Shown here piece after piece: positions 45,722 to 54,851 of a DNA stretch of 64,000 nt. How positions within the stretch are numbered: the first letter of the stretch is position 1; each line of letters begins with the position of its first letter. A program made the translations under genes and the position numbers. The stretch covers positions 1 through 64,000 of the forward strand of contig CAYPLE010000007.1 of the NCBI GenBank assembly GCA_964411445.1, in the 5' to 3' direction. Source of the stretch: Aureliella sp964411445. Its GTDB lineage: Bacteria > Planctomycetota > Planctomycetia > Pirellulales > Pirellulaceae. The notes under the pieces are model-generated. The model was not told the DNA's origin and did not search any database. It saw only the letters and a program-made list of their open reading frames with translations.

Positions 45722-46990
45722 TTAAACGGTTAGACTTCCCGTGCTGCGGCTAAAGCGATCTGTTTCGACGCCAAAATGTTGAAGCATTGTTACGTAAAGG
45801 TTCGAGAGTGGAATTGGTTTGCTGGCGTCGATGGCGACATGTCCCCGGTGTCGAATCCCACCGCCAGCCAAGATGACCGGCAGGTTTGAATTGGTGTGGG
45901 AGTTAGCGTTGCCCATGCCGCTGCCAAAGAGCACCATGGTGCTCTCGAGTAGCGGGCGGCCAGTTGCATCTTTGGTGTTTCGGAGTGTGTCAAGGAACTT
46001 TGCGAGTTCTTCGGTCTGGTAGCGTTCGATCTCCACGAGCTGTTTGATTTTGTTTGGCTGTTTGCCATGGTGGGACAGGCTGTGGTAGCCGCTCTTGATA
46101 CCAAGATCGCTGGCGGCAAATCCGGCACCAATCTCAATTGTGGCTACTCGGGTTGAATCGGTTTGCAGAGCCAGAGCGAGTAGATCGTAAATTTTGGGAA
46201 GGTCCTTGGTCAGACCTTCGTTCTCTGGGCGCGGGTAGTCTACGCTGGGTTTGGGGACGCTTTGCCATTTGGTGTCGAGCTCTAGCGACTTTTCGACGCT
46301 TCGAACGGACTCGAAGTATTCGTCAATTTTGGCTTGGTCCGCTTGGCTAATTCGCTGCTTGAGTCGTTTTGCGTCGGGCAGCACATTGTCGAGAATACTC
46401 TTTCGCAACTGGATTCGCTCGATCGCTTCGGCACGAGCACTTTGTCCTTTGTCAACGAAAAGTCTGTCAAACAACTCTCGCGGGCCAGGGATTGGTGGTA
46501 CTCGTGTGCCCGTCCGCGTCCAACTCATCATTGGACCGCCGTGTAGACCGTTTTCACTGCCGACCCCGATGGATGGAAAACGCGTCTGCGAGCCAACGTG
46601 CTCTGCGGCTCGTTGATCCAGGCTAATGCCGCCCTCCTCAGATGCTCCGGCGTCAGCCGCGTTGATGCCGGTCAGAAATGTGTGGACGGCAAAGTGTCCA
46701 CCTTTTAATCCATGATCCAAGCCGGAAAAAACGGTGTATTGATCCCGATGGGACTCCAGTGGCTCTAGCAACGGAGATGCTTTGAAGTTTGGCCCCGAGT
46801 CGGCTGGCCAGAAGCTCTCTGGATACATGCCAAATTCGTTGCCGACGCAGACCATCCGTTTGGGTGACTGCCCGGAAGGCGCAGCTTCCAATTCTCGTTC
46901 AAGCAGCGGAAGGGCTATGCAGACGCCCGCAGCCTTTAAGAAAGCACGGCGAGCTTGCGAGTTGCGTCGAAGAGCACTGTTGGGATTCAT
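45722..46990 (-). CDS. DUF1552 family protein with Tat signal
   Basis: DUF1552 proteins resemble DUF1501 proteins in fold and always accompany DUF1592 cytochromes; no activity is established. The N terminus has a twin-arginine motif RRAFLKAAGVCIALPLL. Conserved segments include MVCVGNEFGMYPESFWP, GLDHGLKGGHFAVHTFLTG, SLDQRAAEHVG, STRVATIEIGAGF, GYHSLSHHGKQPNKI and MVLFGSGMGNANSHTNSNLP. The gene is read first in the unit (right to left), before the DUF1592 gene. 422 residues. Confidence 0.87.
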   Translation of the reverse strand: MNPNSALRRNSQARRAFLKAAGVCIALPLLERELEAAPSGQSPKRMVCVGNEFGMYPESFWPADSGPNFKASPLLEPLESHRDQYTVFSGLDHGLKGGHFAVHTFLTGINAADAGASEEGGISLDQRAAEHVGSQTRFPSIGVGSENGLHGGPMMSWTRTGTRVPPIPGPRELFDRLFVDKGQSARAEAIERIQLRKSILDNVLPDAKRLKQRISQADQAKIDEYFESVRSVEKSLELDTKWQSVPKPSVDYPRPENEGLTKDLPKIYDLLALALQTDSTRVATIEIGAGFAASDLGIKSGYHSLSHHGKQPNKIKQLVEIERYQTEELAKFLDTLRNTKDATGRPLLESTMVLFGSGMGNANSHTNSNLPVILAGGGIRHRGHVAIDASKPIPLSNLYVTMLQHFGVETDRFSRSTGSLTV

Positions 46991-47529
46991 TTCGGAGTGC
47001 CAGCAGGTGGGAGGAACCGGGCAGGGGGCTGTGTTGGAGCGAATCGTATTATAGACGACGACGGAGACAGGTAGCTACCGTCGCCAGCGGGCGGGNNNNN
47101 NNNNNNNNNNNNNNNNNNNNNNNNNNNNNNNNNNNNNNNNNNNNNNNNNNNNNNNNNNNNNNNNNNNNNNNNNNNNNNNNNNNNNNNNNNNNNNNGCGGG
47201 CGGGGCTGAGTGAAGAAACGAGCCGAGCTGGCGGTAAAATTTGTCGAAATTTCGGATTGTCCGGAGAGCCGCCTGTGCGGAAAGCCCGAAAATACAACTT
47301 AGATTGAAGAAAATCCGTTGAGTCGCTAGCCACACGGGCGGCCAGTCTCCTACACTTAGGCAAGTCAGGATGGCTGCGCAGTCGCACCAGCGTCAGTCCG
47401 CAGTTCAACTTGCTACCAAGTTCGCCGCGACAGCATTTGACATGGTCGGGCACCACCGCCGTCTATTAGCAAACATAGTGGCAAGCGGCCTGCGACAGGC
47501 AAAATGCTCGCTCCCCCCGAGGTATAGGT
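46991..47529. other. intergenic region with an assembly gap between the DUF1552 and CPFC-protein genes
   Basis: Divergent promoter region. The sequence near 47070-47079 is a 10-bp palindrome GGTAGCTACC. The 100-N gap at 47096-47195 is flanked on both sides by GCGGGCGGG. Nothing coding is supported; small frames crossing the Ns are artefacts. Confidence 0.5.
47096..47195. other. assembly gap (100 N) flanked by an identical 9-mer
   Basis: Ns start after GCGGGCGGG (47087-47095) and end before GCGGGCGGGG (47196-). Identical ends mean the two contigs may simply overlap by 9 bp, or a GC-rich repeat was collapsed. Confidence 0.9.
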
Positions 47530-48972
47530 ATGTTTTTGAAAGCAATGGTGCCAGTGTGCATCGCACTGGCCAGCGTCAATTTGGCGATTGCCAGTTGCCC
47601 ATTCTGTTCGAGTGTTCGGCAGCCGCTGAGCGAAGAGATGGCGAGCGCGGACATTGTAGCGATTGCCACAATCGTACCCGGAAGTGAGACCGACTCGGAT
47701 GCAGTTTTTCGCTTTGAAAAAATCTTGCAGGGGAAAAAACTCCTGGATGCGGGGACGGAATTGCCGATCCCTTACTTCGGATCTGCCGATTCGACGCAAA
47801 AGTTCTTGCTGCTCGGAATCGATCCACCTGATTTGTTGTGGAGTTTTCCACGAAAGGTCTCTGCTCCAGCGATTGAATACCTGGAGAAGGTTCTCGCGCT
47901 TCCGGAAGATCCGACCGAGCGGCTTGGATTTTACCTTGAGTACCTAGAGCATGACGATGAAATGCTCAATCAGGATGCATACGACGAATTCAGTGGTGCA
48001 GCTTATGCTGATGTGAAGCGTCTCAAGCCAAAGATGAAACGCGAGCGATTGCTTAAGTGGCTCCAGGACCTGGACATATCCGCTGATCACCGCCGTCTTT
48101 ACTTCGTCATGCTTGGGATCTGCGGACAGAAGTCGGATGCCAAGTTGCTTGAAGAGATGATGAAGAGTGAAAATCCACTCCAGCGAGCAGGCTTAGATTC
48201 GCTCATCGGTTGCTACATCACACTCAAAGGCGCCGATGGTGTCGGTTTCATTGAAGACATGTTCCTGAAGGACAAAAAGCGTGAGTACGGAGATACTTAT
48301 GCTGCGTTGCAGGCGATTCGCTTCCATGGAACCGAAGGTGGCGTCGTCGATCGAAAGCGATTGGTGAAATCATTGCGTTTGATTCTCGAGCGAAAAGAGT
48401 ACGCCGACTTGGTCATTCCCGATTTGGCTCGCTGGGAAGACTGGTCACAGATGGACACACTTGTGAAGCTGTTCCGGGAATCGGATGACGAGACTAGTTG
48501 GGTTCGAGTTCCCGTGATCAACTTCTTGCGTGCCTGCCCATTGCCGGAAGCGAAAGAGAAGCTTGAGGAGCTCAAGAAGCTGGATCCCGGAGCGTTCAAG
48601 CGAGCACAGGTCTATTTTCCTGTGCAGGGAGCTGGAGCGTGGGCTCCCAATCTTGAGCGGACAAGTGGTTTGGCGATTCGGGACTTGGGGCAGCGTCGGC
48701 CGATGACGGCATCGAGCGGCCTGAAGAGTTGGAAACGACCTGTTGCGGACTGGCGAGTGACACTTGCGGGGACCAAGTCCAAGCAGGTAGCCAGTTTTGA
48801 ACCCAAGTCTGCGGGCGAAATGGCTCCGCGTCGCGAAACGGCCGCCATTGCAGCGGCTGATGTTGATGAAAGCCAATCGAACCGATTTCTCGCCCTTAGC
48901 GTAGTACTGGCTGCGTCACTAACCTGCGGCTTGGCAATGTGGGTTAGCCTCAATGGTGAATCTGCAGCGTAG
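47530..48972 (+). CDS. exported CPFC-motif protein with C-terminal membrane anchor
   Basis: 480 residues, function unknown. Signal sequence residues 1-22 are followed by CPFCSS, with C23 in a lipobox-like position (I-A-S-C) but also forming a CxxC pair with C26. So it could be a lipoprotein or a thiol-active exported protein. The next 370 residues look like HEAT/ARM-type helices (RLLKWLQDLDISADHRRLYF, DAKLLEEMMKSENPLQRAGL). A C-terminal hydrophobic segment (about 455-475, FLALSVVLAASLTCGLAMWV) would anchor it in a membrane. I recall CPFC-xxx-EE N termini as common in planctomycetes, but no function is known. Confidence 0.7.
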   Translation: MFLKAMVPVCIALASVNLAIASCPFCSSVRQPLSEEMASADIVAIATIVPGSETDSDAVFRFEKILQGKKLLDAGTELPIPYFGSADSTQKFLLLGIDPPDLLWSFPRKVSAPAIEYLEKVLALPEDPTERLGFYLEYLEHDDEMLNQDAYDEFSGAAYADVKRLKPKMKRERLLKWLQDLDISADHRRLYFVMLGICGQKSDAKLLEEMMKSENPLQRAGLDSLIGCYITLKGADGVGFIEDMFLKDKKREYGDTYAALQAIRFHGTEGGVVDRKRLVKSLRLILERKEYADLVIPDLARWEDWSQMDTLVKLFRESDDETSWVRVPVINFLRACPLPEAKEKLEELKKLDPGAFKRAQVYFPVQGAGAWAPNLERTSGLAIRDLGQRRPMTASSGLKSWKRPVADWRVTLAGTKSKQVASFEPKSAGEMAPRRETAAIAAADVDESQSNRFLALSVVLAASLTCGLAMWVSLNGESAA

Positions 48973-49090
48973 AACCTTCCTGCTTCGCGGAACGGTTTTC
49001 GGATAGTTTCCGAGCTCCAAAGCGGCATTCTTGCCTGCTACACCTGACGCGTGTTAGTCTTCGCGATTCCATTTTGTCGTTGGGTGAGAG

Positions 49091-49753
49091 ATGTCCACTA
49101 CAGCTGGTTTTTCAGAGCAAGGGCACGAGGTTTACCAGTCCGTCTCGCGGGCTGCGATTGCCAGTGTTGTTCTAGCGGCTTTTGGGTTGGCGGCGATTTG
49201 GTTTGTCCCAATGCTGCTCATTCCGGTTCTCGGCGTCGTAGCCGCGGTGCTTGCCCTGCGTGACTTCGCCCGTTTTCCTGACGAGATTATTGGGCGTCCA
49301 GTCGCGTGGATCGGCGGCGGCGCATCGCTGTTGTTACTGGTCGTTGCGCCTGCAATTCATACCTACGTATACCTGACTGAGGTGCCCGATGGGTACACAC
49401 GCGTCGACTTCAACGCGCTGCTCAGTGCAAAAGGCCAGCCAGATGAGCCAACTAGTTTTGCGATAAACATTGATGGCGAAGATGTGTTCATCAAGGGGTA
49501 TATTCACCCCACCAGTATGTCGACGCTCAAAGCGAAGCGTTTCGTGCTTGTTCCCGATCTCGGGACCTGCTGTTTTGGCGGCCAGCCACCGCTGACACAC
49601 ATGATTGAAGTCAACCTGACTGGGGAGCAGTACGCTCAGAAGAGTTATCGCCGCCAACGCCTTGCTGGCAAATTCAACGTGAATCCCGCGCTCAAGCCCG
49701 TCGACGGACTGACTGGTGTCTACTACCAATTGCGAGCCGATATTCTGAAATAA
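49091..49753 (+). CDS. membrane protein with DUF3299-like domain
   Basis: Three hydrophobic segments (about 20-55, two helices, and 70-95, WIGGGASLLLLVVAPAIHTY) precede a periplasmic domain. The block VFIKGYIHPTS ... RFVLVPDLGTCCFGGQPP matches DUF3299-like proteins and is similar to the next gene's RIRGYMFPTF ... FVLVRDNQECCFGPGAA. A CC pair is shared. Start ATG at 49091 with GGTGAGAG upstream. The two genes look like tandem paralogues with different N termini (membrane versus secreted). No activity is known. Confidence 0.7.
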   Translation: MSTTAGFSEQGHEVYQSVSRAAIASVVLAAFGLAAIWFVPMLLIPVLGVVAAVLALRDFARFPDEIIGRPVAWIGGGASLLLLVVAPAIHTYVYLTEVPDGYTRVDFNALLSAKGQPDEPTSFAINIDGEDVFIKGYIHPTSMSTLKAKRFVLVPDLGTCCFGGQPPLTHMIEVNLTGEQYAQKSYRRQRLAGKFNVNPALKPVDGLTGVYYQLRADILK

Positions 49754-49779
49754 TCCCCGGGATTGCGAGCATTCCCGCC

Positions 49780-49811
49780 CGCGACCGCGAGGGACTTTCC
49801 GCGACCGCGAG
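49780..49811. repeat. 20-nt-spaced direct repeat CGCGACCGCGAG
   Basis: The 12-mer CGCGACCGCGAG occurs at 49780 and at 49800, each preceded by a C, in the gap between the two DUF3299-like genes. Role unknown. Confidence 0.55.
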
Positions 49812-49993
49812 CAAACCATCGAGCAACTGGTGGTTTCAGCAGTCATTTCTAAGCTGCAGGTGTTCTCTTTTGCCTGTTGCAGATTGGTTTTCCATTGTGA
49901 GCCAGCTTGCTCTACAATGGAGGCTCGCCGGTCGTCTCCAATCCCGCTCAATTCATGGGGAAGGCCTCCCGCCTAACCTTCGAGGAGAATACT

Positions 49994-50596
49994 GTGATCC
50001 TTCGAATTCTTACCTGTGCAATGCTGGCCCTGGGTTCAAATGCCTCGGCACAAGAGAGCAATCCAAGCGCGAAGCCTGTTGTCGAGTCAAAGAAAGAAGC
50101 CCCCCCAAAAGCAGACTCAAAGAAAGAGGACGCCAAGCAAGATACTGCTGGCAAATCAAAAAAAGAGTCGGCCGAGGAAGCTCGCGAATCGGCCATCGAC
50201 AAGGCGCGTCGAGCGGCAGCAAGGCGACGTGGCGAGATTACTTTCGACGATTTGAAGTTTGATATCGAAAAAGGTGGTAAGTTCGAGCGAAAGATGCTGA
50301 CCACCGATATTGAGTCGCTGAAGAAGCGTACGGTCCGAATTCGTGGTTACATGTTCCCAACTTTCCAGCAGGAAGGCATTCAGGAGTTTGTCCTCGTTCG
50401 AGACAATCAAGAGTGTTGCTTTGGGCCTGGGGCGGCCATTTTTGATTGCATTCGAGTCAAGATGGACAAAGGGAAGTCGGCCAAATTCTCGGTCCGTCCG
50501 ATCACAGTGAAAGGCAAGTTTGAGATTGAAGAGTTTCGGATGCCCGATGGGTTCTTGGCGGCCATCTACAAAATCACCGCAATTGAAGTCAAATAG
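49994..50596 (+). CDS. exported DUF3299-like protein, Lys-rich linker
   Basis: GTG start at 49994 is chosen because GAGGAG lies 7 bases upstream and the product then starts with a clean signal peptide (ILRILTCAMLALGSNASAQ). A disordered Lys/Glu/Ala-rich linker follows (SKKEAPPKADSKKEDAKQD) up to about residue 75. The globular part (TVRIRGYMFPTFQQEGIQEF, CCFGPGAA) resembles the preceding gene. 200 residues. Probable operon partner of the upstream paralogue. Function unknown. Confidence 0.72.
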   Translation: MILRILTCAMLALGSNASAQESNPSAKPVVESKKEAPPKADSKKEDAKQDTAGKSKKESAEEARESAIDKARRAAARRRGEITFDDLKFDIEKGGKFERKMLTTDIESLKKRTVRIRGYMFPTFQQEGIQEFVLVRDNQECCFGPGAAIFDCIRVKMDKGKSAKFSVRPITVKGKFEIEEFRMPDGFLAAIYKITAIEVK

Positions 50597-50667
50597 CAAA
50601 CAGCCCTTTGGGAGGGGGATCTTGACGTTGGATGTTGAGAATCGCCTTTTCGTTCAGGCCAGCCACG

Positions 50668-50698
50668 GTTAAAGTTGTCTTTTTGGGCTGACTTTAAC
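50668..50698. promoter_or_regulatory. inverted repeat GTTAAAGT-N15-ACTTTAAC upstream of the DUF1573 gene
   Basis: A perfect 8-bp inverted repeat with a 15-nt spacer that itself holds a T-run (TTTTT). It sits about 180 bp before the start of the DUF1573 gene and 70 bp after the preceding stop. It may be a terminator for the upstream gene, an operator, or a leader hairpin. Confidence 0.45.
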
Positions 50699-50878
50699 GC
50701 CTGGGGTGGATGTTTGGCGCTCTGGGTGCCGATTGCCAGTTCTGATGGCCAGCGGGTTTTGCTCGCTGAGGCGTAGCCAAATCGCGATCGATCAAGTGTT
50801 TATCCCGGCACGATCTATCCCAACGCGATTTTTGCTAGTGCCCGTTGAACCGACAACTTGCAAGTTAAGGATTTTCGA

Positions 50879-51898
50879 ATGGTTGCCCGCATCGAGGCCG
50901 GTTGTCCAAAGTTTCTTGCTTTCATTCTATGCTTGCTGGCGTGCAGCTCACACGCTTCGGCTCAAGATTGGGCTCGCAAGATGTTCAGCGAGCAAGACCA
51001 TGACTTTGGGATCGTCCCACGCGGAGCCAAAGCAGAATACGTTTTCAAGTTCACCAATTCGTACGAGCAACCGCTTCATGTCGCCGCCGTGCGTAGCAGT
51101 TGTGGCTGCACGATTCCTCGCGTGCTGGACGAAAAACGGGATATCAAGACGTACCAAGAGGGTGGAATCGTCTGCGAGTTCAATACTCGTTCATTCATCG
51201 GTACAAAGGAAGCTGTTGTAACGGTTGTCTTTGACCGTCCGGTTTATGCCGAGGTGCAATTGCGTGTAAAAGGCAATATCCGCTCCGACATTGTTACAGA
51301 GCCAGGCGAAATCCAGTTTGGCGAACTGGAGCTGGGTGAGGAAGCACAGCAGAAGGTCCGAATCACCTACGCAGGGCGAAACTACTGGGAAATCACAGAC
51401 GTTCGAAGTGACAACGAAAATCTGGGAGTTAGTTTCGAAGGCGATCCTGTGCGAACTCGCGATGGTCGCGTTGAGTATCGAATGAATGTACGGCTCAAGG
51501 GGTCTGCCCCTGCCGGTCTGATGAATAGCCAGATCTACCTCGTTACGAACGAGCGACTTTACAATTCCGTGAATATTCCGGTGCGAGGGAGCGTGTTGCC
51601 GCCTTTGGCTGTTACTCCGCCAGAGCCAATTGGAACCGTTGACGCTGGCGATGAATGGACGGGGCGAATCGTCCTGAAATCCAAGCAAGCGTTTGCAATC
51701 AAAGAGGTTGATTGCAAAGATGACCGTTTCCAATTTGAAATACCAACCGGTCAAAAGCGGCTTCATTTGATCCGCGTCAAATTCGCTGCTGGCGCTGAAG
51801 ATGAAGGAGCGTTCAAGGAAGCGGTCCGGATCACCACGGATCTCCCCAAAGATGGCGTTGCGGAAACTGCCCTGAGCGGCAACGTCGTTGCCAAGTAG
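50879..51898 (+). CDS. exported DUF1573 protein
   Basis: DUF1573 is an Ig-like/ASPM-SPD-2-Hydin type domain in exported proteins, with a conserved cysteine pair. Start ATG at 50879 with TAAGGA 8 bases upstream; signal peptide PKFLAFILCLLACSSHASAQ. DUF1573 core near residues 40-95: DHDFGIVPRGAKAEYVFKFT, then AVRSSCGCTIP. Two further Ig-like domains follow (TEPGEIQFGELELGEEAQQ; PPEPIGTVDAGDEWTGRIV). 339 residues. Function unknown. Confidence 0.83.
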   Translation: MVARIEAGCPKFLAFILCLLACSSHASAQDWARKMFSEQDHDFGIVPRGAKAEYVFKFTNSYEQPLHVAAVRSSCGCTIPRVLDEKRDIKTYQEGGIVCEFNTRSFIGTKEAVVTVVFDRPVYAEVQLRVKGNIRSDIVTEPGEIQFGELELGEEAQQKVRITYAGRNYWEITDVRSDNENLGVSFEGDPVRTRDGRVEYRMNVRLKGSAPAGLMNSQIYLVTNERLYNSVNIPVRGSVLPPLAVTPPEPIGTVDAGDEWTGRIVLKSKQAFAIKEVDCKDDRFQFEIPTGQKRLHLIRVKFAAGAEDEGAFKEAVRITTDLPKDGVAETALSGNVVAK

Positions 51899-52003
51899 CC
51901 CGTTCGCGCCTCCCGCTCGCAGGATGAATTGGCCGATGGACGGCTAAAGGGGCAATGTCTTTCACTGGGAAATGCCTTGCACCGAGCGATGCTTAGATCT
52001 TTG

Positions 52004-53107
52004 TCAAGCTTGTTCGGCTGTGCTCTTCCAACCTAACTTGCTCCAGCCCCATTTGAGCAGCTCGCCATCAAGGAGCTGTTGCCGCCAAGATGTGCGGTCC
52101 ATCGAAAAGGCTTGCCAGATCGAATCCAGATAGGGTTCGCTCGCGTGTGACAATGTCGGCAGTAGCCCGTCGCATTCAATCCGCCGAAGTCCGCGCCAGT
52201 AGCTATCCATTAGGCTGCGTGAGAAAAAGTCGTCGGACAATTCTAGGTTTCGCGGCGCGTCTGATTTGACCGTCTGTTCGCTGCCAAGAGCATCGATGGC
52301 TAGGGCGGCAGCGATCCCCCATAGTGCTACATCATTGGCTTTTGCACAGGCCTCCATTTGTCGCCATAGCTGATCGATTTCATACATTGGAATGTTCTGC
52401 CGAATGCCAGGCTCGGTGGCAAGGCGGTGTTCGACGCTGGAAATTGTTTTTTTCAGTGAATCAGCAGAAATGGGAGGTTTTCGGAAGGAACCTTCGGCAG
52501 ATTTCGATGCCTCTCCAATGGCGGTCAGCAGCATGTTGACGTCACTGATTGCACCGGAGGTTGTCAGGATTCCGTCCGATTTCAATTGATGGGCAAGTAT
52601 GGAAACAAACTTTGTGTTTCCAAACGCCAAATGCCCATAAATCGCAATGACTGTCAGCGGGGATATGTGAAACGCAGCCAAAGCGGTCATGTCGAACAGG
52701 TTGTCGACCGACTTGCGAGCGACGAAGAGATGCTCCGGCACTACGGATTTGACGCCAGCCAGCATCTTTCTAACATCGATGTCTGCGTGGGCGTAATCCA
52801 ACATTTGGCGGATGAATATCGTGTACGACTGCGAATTGCGAAATGCAGAAGGGACTAGCCAACCGCTAGATTCTCGAATTCCATCCGCGAAGGCTGAAGC
52901 GCTCTTAAACGTCCGTTGGCGTAATTCGGTTGCGTAGCCGAATATTCCGCTAAGTGTCTTGGAGGCTTCCGCGACGGTCGACGACGTTAGGTCAATCGAA
53001 GCCGGTAGCGTGTTCTCGCCAGAGCTCGAGGCATCGCTCCTCTCGGGTCGATCGCCATTCGATGATGGCGATGCAGCATCGCGCTCAATATCGCCGTCAC
53101 TCATCAT
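52004..53107 (-). CDS. hypothetical protein, last gene of the response-regulator operon
   Basis: Not recognised. 367 residues, no signal peptide or convincing membrane segment. The first 40 residues are low-complexity and acidic/Ser-rich. The rest is helical (KMLAGVKSVVPEHLFVARKS, TVIAIYGHLAFGNTKFVSIL). Its start overlaps the end of the upstream gene by 11 bp, so it is translationally coupled. Function is open; co-occurrence with a CheY-like gene and a zinc-ribbon membrane protein is the only clue. Confidence 0.6.
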   Translation of the reverse strand: MMSDGDIERDAASPSSNGDRPERSDASSSGENTLPASIDLTSSTVAEASKTLSGIFGYATELRQRTFKSASAFADGIRESSGWLVPSAFRNSQSYTIFIRQMLDYAHADIDVRKMLAGVKSVVPEHLFVARKSVDNLFDMTALAAFHISPLTVIAIYGHLAFGNTKFVSILAHQLKSDGILTTSGAISDVNMLLTAIGEASKSAEGSFRKPPISADSLKKTISSVEHRLATEPGIRQNIPMYEIDQLWRQMEACAKANDVALWGIAAALAIDALGSEQTVKSDAPRNLELSDDFFSRSLMDSYWRGLRRIECDGLLPTLSHASEPYLDSIWQAFSMDRTSWRQQLLDGELLKWGWSKLGWKSTAEQA

Positions 53108-54440
53108 CGCTCTCCCGTTCAGGTGGAGTAGGCTCGGCAGTAGCCTCTTCGGCGGTAGAGCTACTGCGAGAACCGAATGAGTAGATGTAATTGCCTAGAA
53201 GGATTTGCGTATCGGCGGAACTGTTTGCGTTGGCAGAGGGTGAGTTTGTACTTTGATGGATATTTCCCAGCACCAATAGCCGCTGACCAGGTATCAGAAC
53301 CGGCGAGAGGTAGGTGGGTAGCCGGATTGCCAGGTTGCCAGGGAGGAGCTCTTTGAGCGTTTCAGCTTGTTCCGGCACAATTTGCCAATAGTCCCCTTCG
53401 TGCTCGACTTGCTCAATGCGGATGATCAAGGCGATTGGAACCGGTTCGGCGTTCGACCAATCCCTTGACGAGAGGTTGTGACGCGCTCCTGCGTTAATCA
53501 ATTCCTGCGTTGCTTCATCACGTTTGACACGCCCGCTCACGCCAGCCATTTCGTTTCGAACAAACTTGAAGGCGGGATTTTCACCTGGGAATTGTTCTAG
53601 CTGCGTCGCGATCGACAGCAGGTCGCCGTAAAGATTTTTTGCGAGAGAACTGCGGTCTGCATCAGGGTTTTCTTTGTCACGCAGCCAGTTTGCGAGGTCC
53701 GCCTCGTAACTTGAGATAGATCGAAAGAGTCCTTTAGTGAACGGGAATAACTGTTCAACGGACGATCGGTCAAGTTCATTGGCTGGCGGCATCTGTGGCG
53801 AAATCGACGAGCCCGCGTTGTCCGAGGGCAGGGCAGGTGAAGGTCTCGGAGCTGAATTGTCTTGCGAGCTATCAGATGGTTCGCCAAGTGCTAGTTCTTC
53901 GTCAAAGTTGCGAAAGCCTCCTCGACGTCCTGGCTTTGGGGCTGTGTCCTGCGGTGTTGATTCGGGCGCAAGCGGGTGGAATTGCTCGGGCACAATCCAA
54001 GGTGCATACTTCGCAACCGTCGGGCCCGCATCCATGACGTCGCGACCAAGCACATGCCAGAGGATGAGCAAGGCGATGGGAATCGCAGCCGCTCCGCCCA
54101 GGACGACTTGGAGAATGGACCAGATCGGCGAGCGGCCTTTTCGTTTTAAACGCTCAAATTGGTCGTGAGTAATCGGTTCGTAGTTTTGCCACTTACTCGG
54201 GTCGTTCGCCGGAGCACTCTTGTTCGGTTGTTCTTCGGAAAGCTGAAGCTCGGAATCGCTGTCTTCCTGGACACCATGATTGGCCAGCGTGGCAGTGATG
54301 ATTGGCAGGGATTCGGCCGTCGCAGCGATCGGATCGTAATCGATCCCACATTGGCTGCAGGTGATCTTCGAACCTGGCGTGACCTCGGCGAGCAGAGCGC
54401 CTTTTTCGTCACAGGATGGGCAGCAAACGATTCGAATCAC
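53097..54440 (-). CDS. membrane protein with N-terminal zinc-ribbon
   Basis: Not recognised beyond features. The N terminus has a zinc-ribbon with C7, C10, C28 and C31 (CCPSCDEKG ... CSQCGIDYDP). A low-complexity segment follows, then a transmembrane helix at about 106-131 (IWSILQVVLGGAAAIPIALL). The exported 300 residues include Pro/Ser-rich stretches and a domain with PVPIALIIRIEQVEHEGDYW and TYLSPVLIPGQRLLVLGNIH. The topology puts the zinc-ribbon in the cytoplasm. It starts 18 bp after the response-regulator stop and overlaps the next gene by 11 bp. 447 residues. Confidence 0.65.
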   Translation of the reverse strand: MIRIVCCPSCDEKGALLAEVTPGSKITCSQCGIDYDPIAATAESLPIITATLANHGVQEDSDSELQLSEEQPNKSAPANDPSKWQNYEPITHDQFERLKRKGRSPIWSILQVVLGGAAAIPIALLILWHVLGRDVMDAGPTVAKYAPWIVPEQFHPLAPESTPQDTAPKPGRRGGFRNFDEELALGEPSDSSQDNSAPRPSPALPSDNAGSSISPQMPPANELDRSSVEQLFPFTKGLFRSISSYEADLANWLRDKENPDADRSSLAKNLYGDLLSIATQLEQFPGENPAFKFVRNEMAGVSGRVKRDEATQELINAGARHNLSSRDWSNAEPVPIALIIRIEQVEHEGDYWQIVPEQAETLKELLPGNLAIRLPTYLSPVLIPGQRLLVLGNIHQSTNSPSANANSSADTQILLGNYIYSFGSRSSSTAEEATAEPTPPERESDDE

Positions 54441-54458
54441 GGCGCAATTTTCAGAAAA

Positions 54459-54851
54459 CTATGAACCTGTTTCGCCGAGAAGGCGTCTTACACTTTCGAG
54501 CAAGCGTTCCATCGGGAATGGCTTACGGATGTAATCGTCCACGCCGAGCAATTCAGCATACTGCTGGTGGCGATTGCCCTCATTGCCGGTAATCATGATC
54601 ACCTGCATGCTTCCCTCTCTGCGGAGCTGCTCCAGCACCAAAAAACCGCTTCGTTTGGGCATCATCATGTCCAATATCAGCAAGTCGGGGTGCGTGGTTT
54701 CTGCCAGTGCGAGTCCCTGATTGCCATCTCTAGCGATGGCAACTTCGTAGCCATTGGACTCCAGGGCGTAACGCATCGACTCGATGATCTCGTTGTCGTC
54801 GTCTACCAACAGGATGCGTTTTGCAGAGGAATCCGGTGCACTTTTTTCCAT
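54459..54851 (-). CDS. stand-alone response regulator receiver (CheY-like)
   Basis: 130-residue receiver domain with no output domain. Acidic pocket V-D-D-D (residues 16-19), phosphoacceptor D61 (LLILDMMMP), T88 (MITGNEG), K110 (YIRKPFPME). Start ATG at 54851 (MEKSAPDSSAKRIL); an upstream start at 54899 is less likely. No histidine kinase is in the window, so partners are elsewhere. It leads a three-gene minus-strand operon. Confidence 0.9.
   Translation of the reverse strand: MEKSAPDSSAKRILLVDDDNEIIESMRYALESNGYEVAIARDGNQGLALAETTHPDLLILDMMMPKRSGFLVLEQLRREGSMQVIMITGNEGNRHQQYAELLGVDDYIRKPFPMERLLESVRRLLGETGS

Noticed and set aside
47049..47456. Frames running across the Ns
   Set aside because: They depend on undetermined bases.
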